Origin: Bin87 sp964347975
GTDB lineage: Bacteria > Chloroflexota > Dehalococcoidia > Lucifugimonadales > UBA3495
NCBI GenBank assembly: GCA_964347975.1
Contig: CAYGAY010000005.1
Location: 71,050-135,049 of the forward strand
Direction: 5' to 3'
Length of the DNA: 64,000 nucleotides
The translations under genes were made by a program, and so were the position numbers. The notes below the pieces were generated by a model. The model ran no database searches. It worked only from the letters and a program-made list of their open reading frames with translations, and was not told the origin of the DNA. Numbering within the stretch: position 1 is the first letter of the stretch; each line of letters opens with the position of its first letter. Of this stretch, positions 53,625 through 64,000 are shown piece after piece.

Positions 53625-53642
<18 letters not shown>
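52632..53642 (+). CDS. dppF: ABC transporter ATP-binding protein, DppF family
   Basis: 336 residues. Walker A GESGCGKS (64-71), signature SGGQRQRLAIARAL, Walker B VIVLDEPVSALDVS, H-loop in LLIAHHLATVRYMC, and the family tail EGCRFHPRCPFVIEPCS. Last gene of the transporter locus. Its 3' end overlaps the convergent helicase gene by 18 bases, leaving no room for a terminator between them. Confidence 0.94.
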
Positions 53643-58091
<4,449 letters not shown>

Positions 58092-58140
58092 GTCTGCGAT
58101 TTTAACACAGCGCCGCCCGGTGCGAAGTCCCCGAATGTCA

Positions 58141-58929
58141 CTAACGACGGGGAATCGGCCCGCCGTACCGCGCCAGGAAGCCCCGGATTGCGTTGAAATA
58201 CTCCCGGAAGCCCACGTACATCAGATCGTTGTGCCCCGCCCCCGGAATTATTTCCAGGTGCTTGTTGGCGGTTTCCAGCTTGTTGAACATATCTACTGCT
58301 TCGGCCAGCGGCGCCGATTCATCCCACTGCCCGTGAAGCACCAGCGCGGGAATGTCGATGCCATAGAACTTGGCCTGGTAGTCGTCCTCCAGCGCCTGCG
58401 CCACCGCCGGCGCCAGTCCTTCGGCTATTCGTCCCAGATTGGGCCGCCCACTCTCGATGATGACGCCGTTGATCCGGTCTCCGGCGGTAATCGCAAGTTC
58501 CCCGGCCGAGTGACGACCCATAGAGCGCCCCATGACGTACAGTGGTCCCGCGAACCGCAACGCCCGCATCGTCTCTTGCAGCCAGTCCAGCACCGCGTGC
58601 GCGTCCGACAATATGGTGTTGAAACTCGGCGACCCACCGGACGCGCCGAAACCCCGGTAGTCGGCGACAAAAAAGTTCGCGCCGATTCCGTTGTAATGCG
58701 GTGCGATGTCGTCGTAGCGGGCCACGTTCTCGCCGCCGCCGTAGAAAAACAGCACGGTGGGGTTTTCCCGCCCCACCGCGAAAAACCGGCACGACAGTAT
58801 AGTCCCGTCGGCCACGGTCACCCCGTAGTCCACGGCTCCCGGGGGTGTGTCGGTCCAGCCCCGCAAAGGATGGAAAGACCGGGCCGACGTCTCGGGGTTG
58901 TCCAGCACGGAGTAATCAATGGCAGTCAT
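58141..58929 (-). CDS. Alpha/beta-hydrolase family protein
   Basis: 262 residues. Core strands PTVLFFYGGGENVAR and FFVADYRGFGASGGSPSF, nucleophile elbow G-R-S136-M-G, acid in HGQWDESAPL and His in IPGAGHND, giving a complete triad. Resembles BAAT/prolyl-oligopeptidase-like serine hydrolases of the YfhR/FrsA type. Substrate unknown. The start at 58929 sits about 8 residues before the domain. It lies 49 bases downstream of the helicase start on the same strand, without evident coupling. Confidence 0.85.
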   Translation of the reverse strand: MTAIDYSVLDNPETSARSFHPLRGWTDTPPGAVDYGVTVADGTILSCRFFAVGRENPTVLFFYGGGENVARYDDIAPHYNGIGANFFVADYRGFGASGGSPSFNTILSDAHAVLDWLQETMRALRFAGPLYVMGRSMGRHSAGELAITAGDRINGVIIESGRPNLGRIAEGLAPAVAQALEDDYQAKFYGIDIPALVLHGQWDESAPLAEAVDMFNKLETANKHLEIIPGAGHNDLMYVGFREYFNAIRGFLARYGGPIPRR

Positions 58930-59003
58930 GATGGTCCCCCAAGGCGATAGTGGGCCGCATTATACCGTCGTGCCGGCCCCGGCATCGTCGGGTCGCCGTT
59001 ATC

Positions 59004-59780
59004 TCAACTCAAGACTTCGGCTGCTATGGAGATGGCGTTCAACGCCGCCGGATAGCCCGCGTATCCTCCCGTCTGGATCAGCACCTCCACCATCTCCTCC
59101 TTGGAGAGGCCCACCCGAGGCCCGGCGCGCAGGAGGTTCCGCAATTGGCCGTCAGCCCGCAACGCCGTGAGCGCGGCCGTGGCGCACACCACCCGGGATT
59201 TCAGGTCCAGACCGGGACGGAAGAAAATTTCCCCAAACCCGTACTGGTAGGTAAGCGCCCGCAGGTCCGGCGCCAGATCCTCCACCGCGCTGGCGTAACC
59301 CTGCTGTCCCTCTGCCCCGAAGAGCCGTTCCCGAAGCTCGCGTCCTCGCGCCTCCATCTCCTCCAGGCTGACCTCAGGGATTTCCGTCTGCGGCGCCTCA
59401 ATGCCTCTCTCACGGAAAGCCTCGTGCACCAGTTCCAGGGAGTTCACCGCTGAGGGGAACCCGGCGTAGAGGGAACAATGGATTGGTACTTCCTGGATCT
59501 CCTCCGCGCTCAACCCCAGGTTCAGCGCGCTGTGTACATAGGTCTGAAACTGCGCAAGGCGCTGGAGCGCGGTCAGGACGGACAGGGTCGCCAGCATCCG
59601 GTAGCGGATGTCCAGGCCAGGTCGGGCCCACACCGCGCCGAAGATAGCCTCCCCGGTGTAGTTTCTCAGGCCGGGGATGCCGGCCGTCGCCCGGGGCCTC
59701 TCCCGCGCCGGGTAGGCGCCGTGTTGCAGGCGCTCCCGAATCTCATTGCCCTTGCGCCTGAGTTCCTCACGACTGTTCAT
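59004..59780 (-). CDS. Double-domain carboxymuconolactone-decarboxylase-like protein
   Basis: 258 residues with two CMD repeats: about 60-125 (LDIRYRMLATLSVLTALQRL, EIQEVPIHCSLYAGFPSAVN) and about 185-252 (DLKSRVVCATAALTALRADG, EMVEVLIQTGGYAGYPAALN). The AhpD CxxC is missing. Related proteins act in aromatic-acid catabolism (4-carboxymuconolactone decarboxylase, usually 120-130 residues per domain). A TGGAGG-like ribosome site precedes the ATG at 59780. Confidence 0.82.
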   Translation of the reverse strand: MNSREELRRKGNEIRERLQHGAYPARERPRATAGIPGLRNYTGEAIFGAVWARPGLDIRYRMLATLSVLTALQRLAQFQTYVHSALNLGLSAEEIQEVPIHCSLYAGFPSAVNSLELVHEAFRERGIEAPQTEIPEVSLEEMEARGRELRERLFGAEGQQGYASAVEDLAPDLRALTYQYGFGEIFFRPGLDLKSRVVCATAALTALRADGQLRNLLRAGPRVGLSKEEMVEVLIQTGGYAGYPAALNAISIAAEVLS

Positions 59781-60182
59781 CGCATACCTCCAGTTTATGT
59801 TGAAGCTATCTCAAAAATCGCGTCCCGTCCAGTCGGTCGTTGCTGCGCGGGCGGGATTCTACCCACGGTCCACCCCGGCTGTGACCGGTCAATAGTAGCG
59901 CCGGTAGCGAGTATTATGGCTATAGTTATTTACCGTGTTAAGCGCCGCATTGTGACTTGTACTTGCCAACGCATCACTGTCATTATCCTGACAATCGGGT
60001 TGGGTTCAGTAGAACGACGGCTTTTCGCGTTAAATGGAAATTCTAACCGGCGTCGGGCCGTTTTCGCTGATCGCCTGGGCGTCGGCCCCGGTTCCGGTTG
60101 AACTCGGGATACGCCGGATTTGGCGCCGGTTGTAGCGAGATGGGTTCCAAAAGGCAAGCGAAAAATTGATGTGCGCAGGGGG
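59781..60182. other. Non-coding gap, nothing assignable
   Basis: About 400 bases upstream of the CMD gene with no credible reading frame. It is more AT-rich in patches (GGCTATAGTTATTTACCG near 59920) where the CMD promoter may lie, but no clear -35/-10 pair could be chosen. Confidence 0.5.
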
Positions 60183-60211
60183 TTGACAAAAAATTCAGCG
60201 TGTACTAAATT
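60183..60211 (+). promoter_or_regulatory. Near-consensus sigma70 promoter (TTGACA-17-TAAATT)
   Basis: TTGACA at 60183-60188, exactly 17 bases, TAAATT at 60206-60211: the best -35 in the window. No long reading frame follows, only a 26-codon one from ATG 60221 and then structured sequence, so it appears to drive a non-coding transcript. Confidence 0.65.
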
Positions 60212-60217
60212 AATGGA

Positions 60218-60482
60218 GCCATGTACACGTTCAGAAGGTTAGTGGCAATCGAAATTGAAAAACATCGGCGGGTTGCTATAGCGGCAGTGATCCTCCGGTA
60301 ATACCCCCTTCTCGGGCAGCCGGCCTTGTCGGATCCCTCCTCCCGGCAAGGCCGCATTGATTGGAAATAACGGTGATTTGGTGATCATCCGGCCAATGGA
60401 AAAGCCAATCGCGCCCGGATACTCCGGGCGCGATAACGTTGCATGGCAGCATGGGGCGAACCCCAGCTTTGATTTTGTGCCC
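60218..60482 (+). ncRNA. Candidate small RNA with C-rich-loop hairpin
   Basis: About 260 nt predicted from the promoter at 60183. Hairpin A at 60321-60354: CGGCCTTGTCGG paired with CCGGCAAGGCCG (one G-U), loop ATCCCTCCTC, a C-rich loop complementary to Shine-Dalgarno sequences. Hairpin B: 12-bp stem at 60408-60434. Hairpin C: TGGGG-CGAA-CCCCA at 60452-60465 followed by GCTTTGATTTTG, a plausible terminator. A short frame (MYTFRRLVAIEIEKHRRVAI..., from 60221) could be a leader peptide. The RNA is inferred from structure only; hairpin B may belong to the opposite strand. Confidence 0.4.
60408..60434 (-). terminator. Hairpin, probable terminator of tRNA-Phe
   Basis: ATCGCGCCCGGA, loop of 3, TCCGGGCGCGAT: a perfect 12-bp stem. 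On the minus strand it is followed by TGGCTTTTCC, a short imperfect T-run, about 70 bases past the tRNA 3' end. Confidence 0.55.
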
Positions 60483-60499
60483 CGCCGCTATTGAGAAGA

Positions 60500-60576
60500 T
60501 GGTGCCGAGGGGCGGATTCGAACCACCGACACCGGCATTTTCAGTGCCGTGCTCTACCAGGCTGAGCTACCTCGGC
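60500..60576 (-). tRNA. tRNA-Phe (anticodon GAA), CCA encoded
   Basis: Full cloverleaf on the minus strand: acceptor GCCGAGG/CCTCGGC, D arm GCTC...GAGC, anticodon stem CGGCA/TGCCG around loop CTGAAAA (anticodon GAA), T arm GGTGG-TTCGAAT-CCGCC, discriminator A and a genomic CCA. The only RNA gene with certain identity in the window. Confidence 0.97.
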
Positions 60577-60588
60577 TCTACTCCATCA

Positions 60589-60617
60589 ATGATATAGGCC
60601 GCGTTCCGGCGTGTCAA
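60589..60617 (-). promoter_or_regulatory. Promoter of tRNA-Phe (TTGACA-17-TATCAT)
   Basis: On the minus strand TTGACA (60617-60612), 17-base spacer, TATCAT (60594-60589). The predicted start lies only a few bases before the mature tRNA 5' end at 60576, typical of a stand-alone tRNA gene. Confidence 0.7.
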
Positions 60618-60632
60618 TTGAGGGAGAGGACA

Positions 60633-61304
60633 TCACACCTCGTATTCCCCCACCGCATCCGGGATAATGAGCCGTGCCCCTGTGACGGCCTGCACGTCTT
60701 CCGCCGTCCAGCCCGGAGCCGCTTCCCGCAGCGCCATGCCATCCTGCGTCGGTTCCAGCACCGCCACGTCCGTCACCACCAGGGACACGCAGCCCCGGCC
60801 GGTGAGAGGAAAGTCGCATTGCTCCACCACCTTGGGGTTGCCGTTGCGATCGTTGTGTTCCATGGCGACGATTACTTTCTCGGCGCCCGCCGCCAGGTCC
60901 ATAGCGCCCCCGATGTTGCCCACGCCGCGCTCGGGCAGCATCCAGTTGGCCAGGTCGCCGGTGGCAGACACCTGGTGCGCCCCCAGCACCGTAACGTCCA
61001 CGTGCCCGCCTCGGATCATCGCGAATGCGTCCACCGACGAGAAATAGGCCATCCCCGGCGCCTGCCGCAGGAACTGTCCCCCGGCGTTGATCAGGTCGAT
61101 ATCTTCCTCGCCCGCTTCGGCCAGGGGGCCGCAGTTCAGCACCCCGCTTTCGCTGTGGTAGAACACCACGCTTTCATCGTCCACGAACATCGAAACCAGG
61201 GTCGGTATCCCGATGCCCAGGTTGACGCAGGCCCCCGGCGGCAGTTCCTTCGCCACTCGCATGGCGATGATGGCGCGGTCTAGGCGTTCCTTTTCGTCGG
61301 TCAT
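60633..61304 (-). CDS. Class I CoA-transferase subunit B (3-oxoacid CoA-transferase type)
   Basis: 223 residues from ATG 61304 (15 bases inside the longest frame). NLGIGIPTLVSMFV, then the catalytic Glu52 in YHSESGVLN (the E-x-G motif of SCOT-type enzymes), then MIRGGHVDVTVLGAHQVSAT and IGGAMDLAAGAEKVIVAMEH. Normal length for the B subunit (about 215). It moves CoA via a glutamyl-CoA intermediate together with an A subunit. Upstream on the same strand lies the B-A fusion, 69 bases away, whose A half is the likely partner. Confidence 0.9.
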   Translation of the reverse strand: MTDEKERLDRAIIAMRVAKELPPGACVNLGIGIPTLVSMFVDDESVVFYHSESGVLNCGPLAEAGEEDIDLINAGGQFLRQAPGMAYFSSVDAFAMIRGGHVDVTVLGAHQVSATGDLANWMLPERGVGNIGGAMDLAAGAEKVIVAMEHNDRNGNPKVVEQCDFPLTGRGCVSLVVTDVAVLEPTQDGMALREAAPGWTAEDVQAVTGARLIIPDAVGEYEV

Positions 61305-61352
61305 ATCAGCCCTCGTCAATGCGCCCGCGGCCCCGCAAATCCGGTCGATTTT

Positions 61353-61378
61353 CGGGGCCTTTATTCGGGGCCTTTATT
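61353..61378. repeat. 13-bp perfect tandem duplication spanning a stop codon
   Basis: CGGGGCCTTTATT occurs twice head to tail (61353-61365, 61366-61378). The stop codon of the B-A fusion gene (61374-61376, minus) lies in one copy; the other repeats it downstream. Confidence 0.85.
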
Positions 61379-62732
61379 CGTATCCGGTGAAACCGTCCGG
61401 CCGCCGGACAATACGCTGCACGAAAACGCCCGGCGTCACCACCGCCTCCGGATCGAGCTGGCCCGGCTCCACGATCTCGTCCACCTCCACCACGGTAACT
61501 CGCGCCGCCGGAGCCATCACCGCGTTGAAGTTGCGGGACGTTCCCCGGTACACCAGGTTGCCCCTCGTATCCGCCTGGTGAGCGCGGATCAACGCGAAGT
61601 CGGCCTGCAATCCGTATTCCAGGATGTGCTCCCGTCCGTCGATGATGCGACTTTCTTTGCCTTCCGCGATGAGGGTGCCGACTCCGGTTGGCGTGTAAAA
61701 GGCGTGTATGCCGGCGCCGCCGGCGCGCAGCCGTTCGGCCAGCGTTCCCTGGGGCACCAATTCCAGGTCAACCTCGCCCCGCCGATACGCCAGCTCAAAT
61801 TCCGAGGGACGTGAGACTGACGGCGATACCGGGAAAGACGCGATGGCCTTGGCCACCTGTCCGTTTTCAACTAGCACGCTGTGGTCGATGGCGGTGCGCC
61901 CCGGCGGAGTGCCGAAACTGACCACCCGCGCGATGCCCGCCGTATTGCTCACAATCGTCAACTCGCGACTGCCCCGGTCCCTCAGGGAGACCAGCAGGTA
62001 ATGGGCCATTCCTCCCGGCCCGCCGAAGCCGTCGATGAACACGGTTGCCCCGTCGGGCAGATCCGCGATGGCCGTTGGCCCGTCGGCGTACACTTTGCTG
62101 GGAGGTCGGCCCGCGGGCGGCGCAAACTCCATCTCCCGCAACGTCGGATCAACCGGGATGTTCACTCCGATGATGGCCGTTACATCCCCCGCCGACCAGC
62201 CGGGAGCAACCTCGGCCAGCGTCAAACGTCCCTCCTCCACCCGGAACACTCCAACGTCGGAGATCAAGGTATCCAGGCGGCCCGCAACGTCGGCGGGATA
62301 GGTTAGCCCGCTGACGATATTCGATGTTCCATCAGCGCCTATGGCGTACAGGACGCCTATTACCCTGCCGGCGTTGGCCGCCAGATCAACGGTGTTTCCC
62401 GGCGGAGCAACGCCGGCATGGGCCGTGGTCAACCGGCCGGCGGCGTTTCCGGACGTATCCGCCTGACCGACACTGACAATTGCCACGTCAACGTGCCCGC
62501 CCCTGATCACGGCGCCGGCGTCAGCCGCGCTTAACGGCAGCCCATCCCCGTTCCCATTGCCAAACGTGCCGTTGGGCCGCAGGAACCACGCCCCCAACTC
62601 CGCCGGCGCTGTTGCCGGCGCCAACTCGGGCAGTCCGGCATCCAGCGCCACCACGTCCCCGGGCAAAACTTCCCGCAAGGCGCGGCGGACAATATCAAGG
62701 TTATCCAGACCGTTGGGGAGCACGACCTTTAC
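61374..62732 (-). CDS. Class I CoA-transferase B-A fusion with degenerate B domain
   Basis: 452 residues from GTG 62732, which overlaps the preceding stop as GTGA; the frame upstream of this is spurious. Residues about 8-205 are a B-type domain (IVRRALREVLPGDVVALDAG, VIRGGHVDVAIVSVGQADTS), about 210-445 an A-type domain (KVYADGPTAIADLPDGATVF, GTLAERLRAGGAGIHAFYTP, ADFALIRAHQADTRGNLVYR). The B half is damaged: the E-x-G motif reads RPNG (Pro53 for Glu), GIGIPT is DAGLPE, and a loop is deleted. So only the A half is likely to work catalytically, presumably with the intact B subunit downstream. Confidence 0.85.
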   Translation of the reverse strand, partial: VKVVLPNGLDNLDIVRRALREVLPGDVVALDAGLPELAPATAPAELGAWFLRPNGTFGNGNGDGLPLSAADAGAVIRGGHVDVAIVSVGQADTSGNAAGRLTTAHAGVAPPGNTVDLAANAGRVIGVLYAIGADGTSNIVSGLTYPADVAGRLDTLISDVGVFRVEEGRLTLAEVAPGWSAGDVTAIIGVNIPVDPTLREMEFAPPAGRPPSKVYADGPTAIADLPDGATVFIDGFGGPGGMAHYLLVSLRDRGSRELTIVSNTAGIARVVSFGTPPGRTAIDHSVLVENGQVAKAIASFPVSPSVSRPSEFELAYRRGEVDLELVPQGTLAERLRAGGAGIHAFYTPTGVGTLIAEGKESRIIDGREHILEYGLQADFALIRAHQADTRGNLVYRGTSRNFNAVMAPAARVTVVEVDEIVEPGQLDPEAVVTPGVFVQRIVRRPDGFTGYE

Positions 62733-63418
62733 CCTTCCTGTCCCGAAACCGGCGCTTGCGCCAGGCGTTTTACAAAGATGCCGGGGGTTATCACCAGTTC
62801 CGGATCGATGCTCCCGGGTTCCCCAATGTGGTCCACCTCGGCGATTGAGATTCGGGCAGCGGTCGCCATGACCGAGTTCCAACCGCGCTGGGTTCCTCGG
62901 TATGCCAGATTGCCCATTGTGTCGGCCTGGTGCGCCCGCAACAGGCCGTAGTCTGCCCGCAATGGCGATTCCAGAACGCACTCAACCCCGTTGATCACCC
63001 GCGCTTCTTTGCCCTCGGCAAACCGAGTGCCCAATCCCACCGGAACGAACACCCCGCCGATGCCGGCGCCGGCGGCCCGCAGCCGTTCCGCCAGGGTGCC
63101 CTGTGGCATCACTTCCACCGTCAGCGCGCCAGTCAAAACCAAATCCTGGATCGGTTCACCGGCGTCCACCGGGAACGGAGACGGCGAAATGATCCGGGAA
63201 ACCCGCCCGGACTCGACCAGGCGGAGCAGGCCGTTTGCGCCGTCCCAGCCGCTGCAATCGCACACGCAGGTGAGGTTGCGCGCACCGGCGCTCGCTAAAG
63301 CGGCCAGCAATCCCGTCGGCTCGCCGGCCCGCGTCGGGCCGCCGACCAACACCGTGCAACCGTCGCTCACGTCGGACACGGCGGCGGCGGGACTGTCGTA
63401 AAGTTTGCTGAACGCCAT
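62729..63418 (-). CDS. Class I CoA-transferase subunit A
   Basis: 229 residues from ATG 63418 (MAFSKLYDSPAAAVSDVSDG). A-subunit blocks: CTVLVGGPTRAGEP, RLRAAGAGIGGVFVPVGLGT, FAEGKEARVINGVECVLE, DYGLLRAHQADTMGNLAYRG and ELVITPGIFVKR. The usual GGFGLCG loop is GGPTRAG. First gene of the three-gene operon A, B-A, B. It is coupled to the fusion gene by a 4-base overlap, so it could pair with the fusion's B half or with the separate B subunit. Confidence 0.9.
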   Translation of the reverse strand: MAFSKLYDSPAAAVSDVSDGCTVLVGGPTRAGEPTGLLAALASAGARNLTCVCDCSGWDGANGLLRLVESGRVSRIISPSPFPVDAGEPIQDLVLTGALTVEVMPQGTLAERLRAAGAGIGGVFVPVGLGTRFAEGKEARVINGVECVLESPLRADYGLLRAHQADTMGNLAYRGTQRGWNSVMATAARISIAEVDHIGEPGSIDPELVITPGIFVKRLAQAPVSGQEG

Positions 63419-63443
63419 GATTTCGCCTGCGAAAACGAACGCC

Positions 63444-63449
63444 ATTCTA
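63444..63449 (-). promoter_or_regulatory. Probable -10 box of the CoA-transferase operon
   Basis: Minus strand TTTGGGTTAGAATGGCG, sharing TTGGGTTAGAAT with the box before the double CoA-transferase at 5868-5873. It is about 26 bases before the start at 63418; TTCGTT 17 bases upstream is a weak -35. Confidence 0.45.
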
Positions 63450-63512
63450 ACCCAAACCACAGCCGGAACGAAACAGTCGCCGCAAGTGAGTAGGCCCGTG
63501 CCAAAACGTCAT

Positions 63513-63545
63513 TGCGAGCGCAGCGTGGCAATCTCGTTCCGTTCG
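63513..63545. repeat. GTCATTGCGAGCGCAGCG dispersed repeat fragment
   Basis: The string GTCATTGCGAGCGCAGCG followed by TGGCAATCTCG is a widespread intergenic repeat in Dehalococcoidia and other bacteria. Only one copy is in the window. Confidence 0.5.
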
Positions 63546-63675
63546 GATGCGTTAGTTAGCCAACTTGTGCGCTGCCCCACCGAGATTCCTGCGTCCGCCT
63601 ACGGCGAACTCGGAATGACATTTTGTACGAGCCTACCGGTGAGGTAGCGTTGTAATTCAGGCGGTTTAATTTCTC

Positions 63676-63740
63676 GTCATTCCCGCGAAAGCGGGAATCC
63701 GGCAGCGTTTTCTGGACTTCGGCTTTCGCCGGAGGGACGG
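63676..63740. repeat. Two adjacent hairpin repeats (ATTCCCGC-GAAA-GCGGGAAT and GGCTTTCGCC unit)
   Basis: A perfect 8-bp stem with a GAAA loop (ATTCCCGCGAAAGCGGGAAT) is followed after 20 bases by CTTCGGCTTTCGCCGGAGGG and ACGG, which matches the arm and loop of the hairpin at 2383-2412. Both are dispersed intergenic palindromes; together with 6372-6399 they make a small family here. Confidence 0.6.
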
Positions 63741-64000
63741 TGGTTAAACCATCCATATCCGATAGCCCTGCATTATGACACCCCGCCCCTTGCGCAACCG
63801 CACATCCGTTCCCTACACTATACCCCACGCGTAAGGCAGCAAGCCTAAGGCCACGGCCCAGCTGCCGAAATCACAGCTGAATATCGGGTGAATATCGGGT
63901 TCACAGGGGTTCAGGTAACACGGTCAACCGCCGCAACCGTACATTGCGGCACGTCGGATCTTCTGCACCGCTGGCTATCGCAAAGGCCGGTTCATTCCCC
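63741..64000. other. Intergenic tail with an 11-bp tandem repeat; possible end of a gene entering from the right
   Basis: TGAATATCGGG occurs twice in tandem at 63878-63899. On the minus strand, from the window edge to a TGA near 63905, one frame reads EPAFAIASGAEDPTCRNVRL then RRLTVLPEPL; this might be the C-terminus of a gene beginning outside the window, but it is too short to identify. Otherwise nothing is seen. Confidence 0.3.

Noticed and set aside
62733..62981. 83-codon N-terminal extension of the CoA-transferase B-A fusion
   Set aside because: It overlaps the A-subunit gene in another frame and has no homology; the GTG at 62732 with GTGA overlap fits the operon.

Overview
The window is about 60% GC and densely packed, with many start/stop overlaps of the ATGA type. 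Its gene content suggests an uncultured Chloroflexota bacterium of the SAR202/Dehalococcoidia type. Pointers are three family III (CaiB/BaiF) CoA-transferase genes, a class I CoA-transferase cluster, two xanthine-dehydrogenase-type molybdoenzyme large subunits, an LLM flavin monooxygenase, lipoproteins with long Ala/Pro/Gln linkers and dispersed GC-rich hairpin repeats. The assignment is an inference from content; there is no rRNA gene.

Layout. 1-2310: proline operon proB-proA (minus, proA cut by the window edge). 2311-3147: a small palindromic element with inverted termini and two IS630 remnants. 3148-8763: a double-domain CoA-transferase, a broken transposase and a molybdopterin-binding oxidoreductase. 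8905-15634: a degenerate nucleotidyltransferase/HEPN pair, a two-component system with a secreted helical protein, and a single-chain MmeI-like restriction-modification enzyme. 15660-20305: a tight six-gene minus operon alternating two CoA-transferases with three small membrane proteins and ending in a MaoC-like dehydratase. 20429-24940: a DNA methyltransferase convergent with a type II restriction pair (PD-(D/E)XK nuclease plus SPPY methyltransferase). 25116-29265: a tandem alpha/beta-barrel protein, a YtkA-like/CtaG pair, a DUF4258/DUF2283 toxin-antitoxin-like pair and an LLM monooxygenase. 29368-39028: two giant FtsX-like permeases separated by a methyltransferase-Mrr fusion, then a membrane-anchored sulfite-oxidase-like protein. 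39063-42997: a second molybdopterin subunit and small coiled-coil and CMD-fold proteins. 43274-53642: a peptide ABC transporter locus (three paralogous lipoproteins, two permeases, two ATPases). 53625-59780: an Lhr-type helicase, an alpha/beta hydrolase and a double CMD protein. 59781-60631: a candidate small RNA and tRNA-Phe. 60633-63418: CoA-transferase genes in the order A, B-A fusion, B.

Functionally, most genes fit uptake of small organic molecules (ABC system) and their oxidation or activation as CoA thioesters (molybdoenzymes, LLM monooxygenase, CoA-transferases, dehydratase, CMD proteins). Between these metabolic blocks lie at least four DNA methyltransferases, two clear restriction modules and two toxin-antitoxin-like pairs, so this is a metabolic chromosome region repeatedly seeded with defence genes. 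Several promoters share an extended -10 sequence (TGCTANAAT), which helps place starts. The most unusual items are the A/B-A/B CoA-transferase arrangement with a B domain lacking its catalytic glutamate, the loss of the usual aspartate in all four family III domains, the methyltransferase-nuclease fusion between two transporter paralogues, and the C-rich-loop candidate small RNA beside tRNA-Phe.
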